NCBI GenBank assembly: GCA_966248875.1
Contig: CBINBI010000008.1
Location: forward strand, 1 to 64,000
DNA: 64,000 nucleotides
Reading direction: 5' to 3'
Source: Dokdonella_A sp966248875
Lineage (GTDB): Bacteria; Pseudomonadota; Gammaproteobacteria; Xanthomonadales; Rhodanobacteraceae
Shown here: positions 54,826 through 63,354 of the stretch, piece by piece
Position numbering within the stretch: position 1 is the first letter of the stretch
Layout of the letters: each line of letters starts with the position of its first letter
The notes under the pieces: generated by a model
Databases searched by the model: none
What the model saw: only the letters and a program-made list of their open reading frames with translations
Told to the model about the DNA's origin: nothing
Made by a program: the position numbers and the translations under genes

Positions 54826-55308
54826 CTATTTGCTCGAATCGTTGCGCTCCCCGTCGGTCGATGCCGGCTCGTCCCGCCTGCGGAACCAGCGCTCGAACGG
54901 TCCGCCGCATGCGATGGCGCCGAGGCCAAGGATCAATGCGATCAGCGCGACGACATAGAAGCCGGCACCGCAGGCGACGCCGAGCAGCGCCGCGAGCCAC
55001 ACCGCGGCTGCCGTCGTCAATCCGCTCACGTGCCGGCTGACGGGGTCGCGCAGGATCACGCCGGCGCCGAGAAAGCCGATGCCGGTCAGCACGCCCTGGA
55101 TCACACGGCTCAGCGCGTCGATGCGCTCTGCGTCGTCCTCGCCCGGCGGCACGACGATGAGCACGGCGAGCGCCGCGCCAAGACTGACCAGCGCGTTCGT
55201 GCGCACACCGGCCTGCTTGCCGTGGAGATCACGGTTGAGCCCGATCACCGCGCCCACGACGATGGACAACGCGAGCCGCGCGACGATGTCCAGCCAGGCA
55301 TCCGGCAT
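54826..55308 (-). CDS. MgtC/SapB family membrane protein
   Basis: A 160-residue protein with the MgtC domain: AWLDIVARLALSIVVGAVIG, LNRDLHGKQAGVRTNALVSL and GVLTGIGFLGAGVILRDP then VSGLTTAAAVWLAALLGVACG, four TM segments and the conserved Asp-Arg-Thr features. It lacks the C-terminal ACT-like domain of long MgtC. AGGAGC precedes the ATG. The role may be magnesium homeostasis or acid and intracellular survival, but function in free-living species is unsettled. Confidence 0.93.
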   Translation of the reverse strand: MPDAWLDIVARLALSIVVGAVIGLNRDLHGKQAGVRTNALVSLGAALAVLIVVPPGEDDAERIDALSRVIQGVLTGIGFLGAGVILRDPVSRHVSGLTTAAAVWLAALLGVACGAGFYVVALIALILGLGAIACGGPFERWFRRRDEPASTDGERNDSSK

Positions 55309-55400
55309 GAACGCTCCTGCCCGTCCGTTCGTACGGATGCGATCTTGCGCGGCAGCGCCGCCTCGGGCAAGCGCGGCCGATGACAGGATCGGCCTGCGAG

Positions 55401-56717
55401 CTAGCGGCTGCGCGGGCTTGCGCCGCGACGGCGCAACGCATCCAGCAGCGGCCGCTTGAACGCGCGCGGCGTGCAGCGTCCGATGTCGACGCCTGGTGTG
55501 CCGTGCCAGCTCGCGCACTCGCCGATCGCGAACGCGACGGCGTCGGCGAGCGCATCGCTGATCCCGACGCCGTCTTCGAGATACAGCGCCTTCACCTCGA
55601 AGCGTCCTTCCGCGCGATGCGCCTTGGCATCGAGCCGGCCGACCAGCCGGCCGCGATGCAGGATCGGCAGCACGTAGTAGCCCCAGATGCGCTTCGGCGC
55701 GGGCACGTAGCACTCGATGCGGTAGTCGAAGCCGAACAGCGTCGCCGCGCGCTCGCGGTCCCACACCACGGGATCGAACGGCGACAGCAGCGTCGTATGT
55801 GTCGCGCGCAGTCGGCCGCTTGCGGCCGCGAGCGCGATCTCGCGATGGTCGCGATGCACGTAGACCGGCGCGTCCCAGCCGGCGACCGGAATGCGCAGCA
55901 GCTCGCCGCTCTCGACATAGGCGTCGAGGTCGGCGTCCTTGAGGCGCCGTCCGCTGCGGAAGTAATCGTTGATCCAGCGCGCCTGCGTCGCGCCGAGCGC
56001 GCGGACCGCGCCGAGCGTGAACTCGCGCTGCATCGCGGCGACGTCGAGACCCGAATCCGGCCTCCATCGCAAAGGATCGCTTGCCTCCCGAATCCCGACT
56101 CCCGAATCCCCAATCCCCGCTCTCATCTTCGCCAGCACGCGCTCGGTGAGATCGTAGACGCGCTGGAAATTCTCGCGGCGCGCGATCATCAGCTCGCCGA
56201 GCGCGAACAGCGCTTCCAGCCAGCGCTTCTCGTCCTTCCAGCCCCACCAGCCACCGGTGCGCTTTTCGCGGCTCTCGAAATCGGCGGACTTAAGCGGGCC
56301 GGCCGCGCGGATGCGCGCGAGCACGGCATCCATCTCTGCCCTGCGCTCGCGGCGCATGCGCTCGGCGTTCTTCATCGACCAGTGGCCGAGCCGCTCCAGC
56401 GCATGGCGGCGGTGCAGCGGATAATCGGCCGACGGCGCGAAGCAGGCTTCGTGCGCCCAGCACTCGAAGATGCGGCCCTCGTCGAGCAGCTCGTCGAGCC
56501 AGGTGGGCCTGTACGCGCCGAGCCGCGAATACAGCACGAGGTACGGGCTGCGCGCGACGACGTGGATCGTGTCGATCTGCAGTACGCGCATGCGCTCGAT
56601 CGCCGTCAGCACGTCCGTCTTGCGCGCGCGGCGGCGGGGCCTTGCGAGCAGTCCCTGTGCGGCAAGATGGACCAGCCGCGCCTGGTGCGCCGTGAGTCCC
56701 TGCATGCGCGCCATCAT
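55401..56717 (-). CDS. YcaQ-like winged-helix DNA glycosylase
   Basis: A 438-residue protein similar to crosslink-repair glycosylase YcaQ: QARLVHLAAQGLLARPRRRA, VLQIDTIHVVARSPYLVLYSRLGAY, CWAHEACFAP and LLSPFDPVVWDRERAATLFGFDYRIECY. It should excise bulky or crosslinked bases. In the middle, AGIGDSGVGIREASDPLRWR is encoded by an intergenic-type repeat (56085-56122). The start MMARMQGLTAH is chosen by the core; no strong ribosome site is visible. Confidence 0.88.
   Translation of the reverse strand: MMARMQGLTAHQARLVHLAAQGLLARPRRRARKTDVLTAIERMRVLQIDTIHVVARSPYLVLYSRLGAYRPTWLDELLDEGRIFECWAHEACFAPSADYPLHRRHALERLGHWSMKNAERMRRERRAEMDAVLARIRAAGPLKSADFESREKRTGGWWGWKDEKRWLEALFALGELMIARRENFQRVYDLTERVLAKMRAGIGDSGVGIREASDPLRWRPDSGLDVAAMQREFTLGAVRALGATQARWINDYFRSGRRLKDADLDAYVESGELLRIPVAGWDAPVYVHRDHREIALAAASGRLRATHTTLLSPFDPVVWDRERAATLFGFDYRIECYVPAPKRIWGYYVLPILHRGRLVGRLDAKAHRAEGRFEVKALYLEDGVGISDALADAVAFAIGECASWHGTPGVDIGRCTPRAFKRPLLDALRRRGASPRSR
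56085..56122. repeat. Dispersed GGGATTCGGG repeat inside the YcaQ-like gene
   Basis: On the minus strand the words GGGGATTGGGGATTCGGG and GGGATTCGGGAGG appear in the coding region and are translated as AGIGDSGVGIREA. They match the arms of the repeat pair at 53005-53119. The neighbouring gene is in frame through it. Confidence 0.7.
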
Positions 56718-56794
56718 AGGGCGGGCGTCGGCCCGCCGGCATGCCTGCGAACGCGATGCGGCAGGCCGTTGCGTGCCCCGTGCGGCATCGTGCC

Positions 56795-58687
56795 TCAACG
56801 TTTCGGCGCGAGGATCGCGCCGAGCCGGTCCGGCGTGCCGTCGATGCGTTCGAGATGCGGATACCTGAGGCCGCCGCGGTAGTCGATGCGGAACGTGCGA
56901 TAGATCTCGCCGTTCCGGACCAGCAGCTCCACCGGCGTGCCGTTCGCACTCGCGGCGATCGCGTCCTCGAGCCGTACCGGCGTGAACTCGCGGCCCTGCA
57001 CGGCAACGAGCGTGCTGCTCGTCGTGATGCCGGCCTTGAACGCGGGGCCGTTCCACCGTACGTCGGTGATCCGCGCGTCCTTGGTCGAGACGGTGAGCCC
57101 GATCGAGGCCGCGTGATCGGCCGTTTTGTTATCCGCTTCGTTCGTCTTCTGGTAATTGCTCGGCTTGTCGGTGTAGACGAGCTTCCAGCCGCTGGCGGCG
57201 AGGCCGTCGAGCGGCGGCGCGTTGGCATCGATGCGCTCGCGCAGGAATGCGGCCCAGTCGTATGTCTGGATCCTGTTGAGCGCGGCGACGACGTCGTCGA
57301 ATGTGTACGGCTCGACCGTCCAGTGCCCGTCATTCACACCAAAAAACGCACGCGCGAAATCGTCCAGCGAGCGCCGCTCTCGCGTCAGCTCGCGCAGCTT
57401 GGCATCGACGGCGAGCCAGACGAGCTGGCCGGCGCTGTAGTAGTCCTCGCTCATCTGGTAGTTGCGGAACGCGAGCGGACGGCGGTGCGCCGCGACGGGA
57501 TCGTTGGTGGTGTCCTGCACGGTGCGCCAGCCGAGGCCGGGACGGTTGTCCGCGTAGCGCGAGGCGACCAGCGCCAGCGCGTCGCGCGTCTGTTCGGCGC
57601 TCCAGAGTCCCGAGCGTGCGGCGAGCACGAAGCCCCAGTACTGCGTCTGCCCTTCATACACCCAGAGCAGGCTGTCGCCCATCGGCACGTTGTAGTTCGG
57701 CGTCGCGAGTCCGGCGGGCCGCCGGAACTTGCCGTTCCACGAGTGCGTGAACTCGTGCGGCAGGAGATCGCGCGCCGCGACCTTCGCGTTCCACGACGTG
57801 AAATAGCCGGGCTTGGTGCCGTTCTCGCTGGAGCGGTGATGCTCCAGCCCAATGCGCGAGAGCTGATCGGACAGCGCGAGCAGGAAATCGTAGTGATCGT
57901 AATGCCGCGAGCCGTAGAGCTTGTACGCCTGGCGCACCAGCGCACGGTGCTTCTCGATCTGCTCGGACGTCATCTCGAGGTCCTTCGGCTCGTCTGCGAA
58001 CACGTTGAGCCACACCGGCGCCTTCGCGCCGGGATCGAGATCGACGCGCTTGACGTAGCGCCCCGCGAACATCGGCGAATCGACCAGCGTTTCCAGGCTG
58101 ACCGGCTTGAACGCGATGCTGCCCTCGCGCGCCTTGGCATCCAGCGGCTCAAGCGCGGTCGCGAACTGCCAGCCCGTCGGCAGCGTCGCGCTGGGCGCGA
58201 CGGTGATGCGGCTGGCGTAGTGGCCGGCGGGATACAGCACCACCGTGTTCCACTGCAGGTTCAGAAGATCTGGCGTCATCACGACGCGGCCCTGACCCGT
58301 GTCCTGCGGCGAAAGAAACTGGAACTCCGCGACCAGCGTCGTCGCGCCTTCCGGCACGTCGACGCGGAACGCGTAGACGTCGGTCGAGTCGCGCGACCAG
58401 CGCAGCGGCTTGCCGTCGACCGTGAGCGTTAGGCCCGCGATCTTGTCGATCGGTCCGCGCGGCGCGTGATTGCCGGGCAGCCACGCGGGATAGAGCAATG
58501 TCAGCGGGCCGCCCTTGACGGGAATCGCCTCGTGCACGCGGAAGATGCGGTGATCGAGATCGGTCGCGTCGACGCTGAGCTTCAGCGTGCCGGGATAGTC
58601 CACGTCGGCGGGCGCCGGCGTCTCCGCGCCGGTCGCGGTGGCAAACAGTAGAAGCACGCCCATCGCGGCGCCCGGAATCGACTTCAT
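56795..58687 (-). CDS. M61 family metallopeptidase with PDZ domain
   Basis: A 630-residue exported protein (signal MKSIPGAAMGVLLLFATATG). Glycyl aminopeptidase features are the zinc motif HEFTHSWNGK (311-315 is HExxH), YEGQTQYWGFVLAARSGLW and a C-terminal PDZ-like domain (TKDARITDVRWNGPAFKAGITTSS then LVAVQGREF). It likely releases Gly or Ala from peptides in the periplasm. The start at 58687 is preceded by GGAG. It is divergent from the PHA depolymerase gene. Confidence 0.94.
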   Translation of the reverse strand: MKSIPGAAMGVLLLFATATGAETPAPADVDYPGTLKLSVDATDLDHRIFRVHEAIPVKGGPLTLLYPAWLPGNHAPRGPIDKIAGLTLTVDGKPLRWSRDSTDVYAFRVDVPEGATTLVAEFQFLSPQDTGQGRVVMTPDLLNLQWNTVVLYPAGHYASRITVAPSATLPTGWQFATALEPLDAKAREGSIAFKPVSLETLVDSPMFAGRYVKRVDLDPGAKAPVWLNVFADEPKDLEMTSEQIEKHRALVRQAYKLYGSRHYDHYDFLLALSDQLSRIGLEHHRSSENGTKPGYFTSWNAKVAARDLLPHEFTHSWNGKFRRPAGLATPNYNVPMGDSLLWVYEGQTQYWGFVLAARSGLWSAEQTRDALALVASRYADNRPGLGWRTVQDTTNDPVAAHRRPLAFRNYQMSEDYYSAGQLVWLAVDAKLRELTRERRSLDDFARAFFGVNDGHWTVEPYTFDDVVAALNRIQTYDWAAFLRERIDANAPPLDGLAASGWKLVYTDKPSNYQKTNEADNKTADHAASIGLTVSTKDARITDVRWNGPAFKAGITTSSTLVAVQGREFTPVRLEDAIAASANGTPVELLVRNGEIYRTFRIDYRGGLRYPHLERIDGTPDRLGAILAPKR

Positions 58688-58923
58688 GCGGAATCTCCAC
58701 TCGGCCATCGGCGCCGCCGTTGAGATGCCGCGCCGGGCCCGCATTTTTGCGTTCCCGGATGCGCGATCGTCCCGTGCCGATCGGCACATGCGCCGAGGCG
58801 TCCGGACATTTCCGCCGTCTTTACATCCAGGCGCGGCGCCGATCGCCTAGAATCGGCGCTTTTGCAGCCGGCAACGTTCAGAATCCGAAGCCACCGGCAC
58901 ACTGCCCGCCGAACCGGAACGCC

Positions 58924-60171
58924 ATGCTCTATCACCTGCACGAACTCAACCGCACGCTGCTCAATCCCTTCGTCGCCTGGTCCGGCGCGGCCGCGCAGGC
59001 GCTCGCGTCGCCCGACAACTGGCTCTCGCGCGTGCCGGGCATGGACCGCGTCGCGGCGGGCTACGAGCTGCTCTACCGGCTTGGCAAGGATTACGAGAAG
59101 CCCGCGTTCAACATCCGCTCCGTCGTCGCGCACGGCCGCGAGGCGCCGGTGGTCGAAGAGCGCGTCATCGAGCTGCCGTTCTGCAACCTGATCCGCTTCC
59201 GGCGCTGCAGCGACGATCCGGACGCGCTGAAGCAGTTGCGCAGCGATCCCGTCGTGCTCGTCGTCGCGCCGCTCTCGGGCCATCACGCCACGCTGCTGCG
59301 CGACACCGTGCGCACGCTGCTGCGCGAGCACGAGGTGTACATCACCGACTGGGTCGATGCGCGCATGATTCCGGCGGAACGCGGCCCGTTCCATCTGGAC
59401 GACTACGTCGACTACATGCGCTGCTTCATCGCGCACATCAGCGGCGCGAAGGCGCACGTGATCTCGGTGTGCCAGCCGACGGTTCCGGTGCTCGCCGCCG
59501 TCTCGCTGATGGCCGCCGCCGGCGAGCCGACGCCGAAGACGCTGACGCTGATGGGCGGGCCGATCGATCCGCGCAAATGCCCCACGCAGGTCAACGATCT
59601 CGCCCGCATCCACGACTACGCCTGGTTCGAGACCAACATGATCTTCGACGTGCCGCCGAACTACCCCGGCAGCGGTCGCAAGGTCTACCCCGGCTTTCTG
59701 CAGCACGCCGGCTTCGTCGCGATGAACCCCAGCCGGCACCTCACCGCGCACTGGGATTTTTATCAGGACCTCGTCCGCGGCGATCTCGAAGACGCCGAAG
59801 CGCACCGCCGCTTCTACGACGAGTACAACGCCGTGCAGGACCTGCCAGCCGAGTTCTACCTGGACACCATCCGCATCGTCTTCCAGGAGCACCTGCTGCC
59901 GCTCGGCAAGTGGAAGGTCCGCGGCGAACGCGTCGCACCGGAAGCCATTCGCAAGACCGCGCTGCTCACCATCGAAGGCGAGCTTGACGACATCTCCGGC
60001 CTGGGCCAGACCGCCGCCGCGCACGATCTCTGCACCGGCATCCCGAATGCGAAGCGCGCGCACATCCAGGTGGAAGGCGCGGGGCATTACGGCATCTTCA
60101 GCGGGCGGAGGTGGCGCGAGGTGGTTTATCCGGATGTGCGGGCGTTCATCCGGAGGTTTCACAAGGCGTAG
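58924..60171 (+). CDS. phaZ: Intracellular poly(hydroxyalkanoate) depolymerase
   Basis: A 415-residue alpha/beta hydrolase of the PhaZ family. It begins MLYHLHELNRTLLNPFVAWS, and the lipase-box-like sequence VISVCQPTVPVLAA carries the catalytic Cys typical of intracellular depolymerases. Further blocks are LTLMGGPIDPRKCPTQVNDL and the final HYGIFSGRRWREVVYPDVRAFI. It degrades stored polyhydroxybutyrate. No synthase or phasin gene is in the window. Confidence 0.93.
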   Translation: MLYHLHELNRTLLNPFVAWSGAAAQALASPDNWLSRVPGMDRVAAGYELLYRLGKDYEKPAFNIRSVVAHGREAPVVEERVIELPFCNLIRFRRCSDDPDALKQLRSDPVVLVVAPLSGHHATLLRDTVRTLLREHEVYITDWVDARMIPAERGPFHLDDYVDYMRCFIAHISGAKAHVISVCQPTVPVLAAVSLMAAAGEPTPKTLTLMGGPIDPRKCPTQVNDLARIHDYAWFETNMIFDVPPNYPGSGRKVYPGFLQHAGFVAMNPSRHLTAHWDFYQDLVRGDLEDAEAHRRFYDEYNAVQDLPAEFYLDTIRIVFQEHLLPLGKWKVRGERVAPEAIRKTALLTIEGELDDISGLGQTAAAHDLCTGIPNAKRAHIQVEGAGHYGIFSGRRWREVVYPDVRAFIRRFHKA

Positions 60172-60211
60172 GTGGGGATACTGCGAGCGTGCTCGAAACC
60201 CGGCACGCCCA

Positions 60212-60620
60212 TCATCGGACGTAATATCCCGACACCTTCCAGGCGCCGCCATCCATCGTCGGCGTTACGGTTTCGATTGCGGCCTTGTGCTCGAATTTCG
60301 TTCGAAACTGCAGAACGACGTACTCGCCATCCGGCGCTCCCGGCAACGACCGTGTGTACTGCGCCGATTGAAAGTGCCGTTCGAGAACGGCACCCAATGG
60401 CTGCCTCGCCGACGAGATTGCGCCTGTCCACGATTCGGAAGTGATCTGCGACCGGAAAAGGAATGCGGCTTCCTTCCACGAAGCCTCGTAGTCGCCTCGG
60501 TCCACGAGTGACAGCCATTCGAGTGCGGATTGCTTTGCTGCAGATTCCCGATCTGCGTCAGCTTATGACCACCGCTGGGAGGGCCAAAGCGAGAAGTGCC
60601 AACCAAACGAGAATCTTCAT
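60212..60620 (-). pseudogene. DUF4019 exported protein gene with one-base frameshift
   Basis: GAGGGGG (60628-60634 region) precedes ATG 60620, which opens a signal peptide, MKILVWLALLALALPAVVIS, then TGA. Skipping one base (the A after ATA) continues in the next frame: ADADRESAAKQSALEWLSLV and DRGDYEASWKEAAFLF, then SLPGAPDGEYVVLQFRTKFE and TPTMDGGAWKVSGYYVR. This is the DUF4019 domain in full. The span is 136 codons plus one base, as expected from a single insertion. A short GTG-start product (60505) could still be made without a signal peptide. Confidence 0.8.
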
Positions 60621-60741
60621 TACTTTGCCCCCTCAACTGGGTAAGTGATGGTGAGGCTTAAGGTAAGCGGTTACCGTCGTAAAAAAAATGCTACTGCGAG
60701 CTCGCTGCGACAATCCGCGACAATCGCTGAGCCTGTGCCGG

Positions 60742-60831
60742 CTAGAAATTTGACTCCACGGTGTACTCGATTTGATTGTTGTCAGCATGGTAGATGGTTG
60801 CCGACACGTTGCGAAAGCGGATTGCCGTCTT
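60742..60831 (-). pseudogene. C-terminal fragment of an unknown gene cut by an IS remnant
   Basis: On the minus strand the last residues read KTAIRFRNVSATIYHADNNQ then IEYTVESNF and a stop at 60742. The RFRNVSATIY pattern looks like the end of a small secreted protein. The frame upstream is replaced at about 60832 by transposase sequence on the opposite strand, so the 5' part is missing. The family was not recognised. Confidence 0.4.
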
Positions 60832-61041
60832 TCCGACAACGGTCATGTGGAATCCTTCAACGGCCGTGTTCGCGAGGAGTGTCTCAACACGCACTGGTTC
60901 GGATCGATCGACGAAGCGCAGCGCGAAATCGACGCTTGGCGAAAGGACTACAATGAGACCCGGCCTCACCGGACTCTCGGTAGTCTGACGCCCAGCGAAC
61001 ATGCGGCGAAAGCCGCCAATGCAAGCCGAAAACTCGCCTAA
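60832..61041 (+). mobile_element. IS3-family transposase remnant, 3' end of orfB
   Basis: The frame reads SDNGHVESFNGRVREECLNT, WFGSIDEAQREIDAWRKDYN and ETRPHRTLGSLTPSEHAAKA, the last part of the integrase core and C-terminal end of an IS3-type (IS407-like) transposase. The catalytic DDE triad's final Glu is the one in HVESFNG; the two Asp residues are lost. No terminal inverted repeat could be identified by eye. It is an inactive fragment about 210 bases long. Confidence 0.8.
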
Positions 61042-61212
61042 AAGGCGGCCACAAAAACCGACGCCCTCATCGGGTAAAGAGAACTCACAGGCCAATTGGC
61101 TACAAGAAACGTCTCAGGTCACTCGCCGGTTGCCTAGTGCCCGGTCCGCCAAGCGCCGCGCGGTTCGCCAACCGCCGCGGCGCTACTGGTGACATTCGGA
61201 GGGAGTCACCCC

Positions 61213-61502
61213 ATGCCTCGCAAAGCCCGCAGCTCGTCGTCCGCGGCTTCGCGCACGCGCACGAAGCGCTTGCGCTCGTTGGTTCCGGAGCCGTTCCAGC
61301 TCGTCACGGCCGCGACGGTCACATGCGGCGCGGCGAAGATCGAAGTGCCGATGCTGGTGCTTTACGGCGAGTGGCTGAAGGCGGTGGAGTTCCGATCGGC
61401 TCCGCGGCGTGCCTGACGACGGATCGCCGCCGCGAGCTGGCGCTGCATCGCATCGGGCTTGCGATGCAGCGAAGGTTACATTTCCAGGCAGTGCCGCGCT
61501 GA
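61213..61502 (+). pseudogene. SymE-like toxin gene fragment with frameshift
   Basis: In one frame, AATVTCGAAKIEVPMLVLYG and EWLKAVEFRSAPRRA appear; moving one base to the next frame near 61390 gives VPIGSAACLTTDRRRELALH and RIGLAMQRRLHFQAVPR. The [VI]P-x-L-x-L-x-G-x-WL motif is that of SymE-type proteins, which have an AbrB-like fold. Both frames are disrupted, so the gene is probably dead. The assignment rests on this motif only. Confidence 0.45.
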
Positions 61503-61592
61503 TCACGCGGCCGTTTGCGTGAAATCTTGATGGCCCGCCGGCTTTCGCGGCGCGCCCGGCTCGCACTGCGAGCCGCCGGGGCGCGGCCGCGC

Positions 61593-61922
61593 TCAGCGGG
61601 TCACGTTGATGCCGATCACCACCGGCCGGCCGCTCAGGCACTCGGAGTTGTGAATCGTGACGACCACGGGCGTGTCCAGTGCGAACGCCGTCAGCGCCGC
61701 GGAAAGAAAGGTCTGATAACCCGGGCGGGTAATGGTGGAGACGTATCCGTCCGGAGTCTGGCAACCGGCCGGATTGATGATCGGCTGCGCGGTGACGATG
61801 CCGAACGAGTCGGTGTTCCAGCCGGTGCGCACCATCGTGATGTCGACCAATCCGGTCATCGTCTGCGCGCGGGCGCTGCAGGTGGCGCACAGGGCGAACA
61901 GGGCAAGGATCAGGCGTGGCAT
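61593..61922 (-). CDS. Small exported protein of unknown function
   Basis: A 109-residue protein with a signal peptide (MPRLILALFALCATCSARAQ). The mature part has MTGLVDITMVRTGWNTDSFG, NPAGCQTPDGYVST and VVTIHNSECLSGRPVVIGIN, with two Cys that may form a disulfide. No family was recognised, although the GWNTDSF and NPAGCxTPDGY patterns look conserved. It starts 21 bases after the stop of the metalloprotease and is probably in the same transcript. Confidence 0.6.
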   Translation of the reverse strand: MPRLILALFALCATCSARAQTMTGLVDITMVRTGWNTDSFGIVTAQPIINPAGCQTPDGYVSTITRPGYQTFLSAALTAFALDTPVVVTIHNSECLSGRPVVIGINVTR

Positions 61923-61943
61923 TTCATTCTCCCTCGTTGGCTT

Positions 61944-63086
61944 TCACTGCACCGTGTCGAACCCGTCCGTGAAGATCGCGTCGGGCTTCGGCCTCGTCGT
62001 GACAGGTACGATCGCGGCGATGCTGGCCTTTTTCGTGAATGTGACCCGCACCGTGCCGTTTTCCCTTGGCGAGAACGCGCACGAGTCCTGGCCGCGGCAG
62101 GCGCCGGAGATGGTCACGATCGAATCCTGATTCGGAAATGCGTTCACCGTCAGCGTGGAGAGCGGCGACACCAGGTAGCAATCGACGCCGCAGGTTTCGA
62201 GAAAGCCGGAGGCGAAGACCTGGCCGCTGCCATTGCCGCGACGCGACACTTCGATGCGGTATCCGTAGCGGAGCGCCATGCCCCAGTTGTCGCGGGCGGA
62301 TATCGTGCTGGAGCCGATGATGGCCTGGCAGGCGGCGGCCGTAATGCAGACGTTGTCCGATCCCGGCGGGTCTCCCGCGGGCTCGCCGCCCAGCACCGTG
62401 ATCTCGGCCCACACGTCCAAGCCGTTGCACGTGTAATGCGCCGGCGATGGGTAATGCATGATCGACGCGTAGTCGTACGCGGTGTTTGTGTCGGTGGAGA
62501 CCGTGCCGTAGTTGGCGTCCCAGGTACCCTGCCCGCACTGCTGCACGATGCCGTGATCGGTGATCGTGACGAAGGAATTCCGGTCCGAGCGCTGCTGCTC
62601 GTGTACCGCATCCAGTGCATGGCCCAGCTCGTGCTGCACGACGCCGGACGACCAGCAGCCCGCGCCGGAGCCGATGACGAAATCCTGCACGCCGCCGATC
62701 ATGCCGATGGCGGAATGCCCGCAACCGATGTCGGAGGCGATCTGCACGAGGATCCGGTTGGTGGCGCTGGAGTTTTCGACGAAGCGGACGCCCGAGCCGT
62801 TCTCCCACCCCGCGGCCCATTGCCGGAAGTCGGTCTGCTGCGACGCCGAGACCGAACCGTCGAACGTATAGAACAGCGTCGCGTTCGGCCAGCGCGTGCC
62901 GGTGAGAGCGCCCCGCAGGCCCGGCGGCGCCTCGACCGGAACGAGGATGTCGCCGTACACCCGATACGACCGCCCGGATTTCAGCGTGACGACCGGGTCG
63001 GCCGTGTCCGCGACGGCCGCGGGCGCGAACCCGCCGGCGACGAGGCATGCCAGTGCAGCGCTGCAGGAAATGGAGAGTCTCATCAT
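61944..63086 (-). CDS. Astacin-like (M12A) exported zinc metalloprotease with C-terminal tail motif
   Basis: A 380-residue protein: signal peptide (MMRLSISCSAALACLVAGGF), then a metzincin domain with the zinc motif HELGHALDAVHE at 152-163 and the Met-turn SIMHY at 208-212. The usual Gly at the eighth position of HExxHxxGxxH is Asp here. After the catalytic domain, a bacterial-repeat-type beta domain (GQVFASGFLETCGVDCYLVS) leads to the end KPDAIFTDGFDTVQ. The start follows TAGGGAC weakly. It should be a secreted protease; substrates are unknown. Confidence 0.88.
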   Translation of the reverse strand: MMRLSISCSAALACLVAGGFAPAAVADTADPVVTLKSGRSYRVYGDILVPVEAPPGLRGALTGTRWPNATLFYTFDGSVSASQQTDFRQWAAGWENGSGVRFVENSSATNRILVQIASDIGCGHSAIGMIGGVQDFVIGSGAGCWSSGVVQHELGHALDAVHEQQRSDRNSFVTITDHGIVQQCGQGTWDANYGTVSTDTNTAYDYASIMHYPSPAHYTCNGLDVWAEITVLGGEPAGDPPGSDNVCITAAACQAIIGSSTISARDNWGMALRYGYRIEVSRRGNGSGQVFASGFLETCGVDCYLVSPLSTLTVNAFPNQDSIVTISGACRGQDSCAFSPRENGTVRVTFTKKASIAAIVPVTTRPKPDAIFTDGFDTVQ

Positions 63087-63286
63087 GTCCCTACCAGCCA
63101 GCTCCGTCTGCGGTTCGACGAGGCAGGCGATGCCGTGCGGCACCGCCTGCACCCTTCCCGTTCGGCTGCGCGCAACGTCCCCTGACGAGCGTCGCCGGGT
63201 GTCGTCGCCGCACCCGGCCCGCGCGTAGCGCGACACCTTGCGGCGGACTCTGCTTGCGAAGCGGCTGGAGTACCATGGTCTTCGTG

Positions 63287-63306
63287 TGACCGGTGTCTGA
63301 CCGGTG
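63287..63306. promoter_or_regulatory. Direct repeat in the divergent metalloprotease/regulator gap
   Basis: TGACCGGTG occurs at 63287-63295 and again at 63298-63306, with an 11-base period, and GTGACCCG follows as a weaker third copy. The repeats lie 48 bases upstream of the regulator's ATG and 200 bases from the metalloprotease ATG. They may be a binding site for the regulator; this is an inference. Confidence 0.35.
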
Positions 63307-63354
63307 CGTGACCCGCGAACGCCATGCGTCGCACGCACCGCCGGGGGAAACGCC

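Noticed and set aside
54826..56247. 473-codon minus-strand frame extending the MgtC gene upstream
   Set aside because: The added part covers the YcaQ-like gene in a wrong frame; MgtC starts at 55308 with a proper ribosome site.
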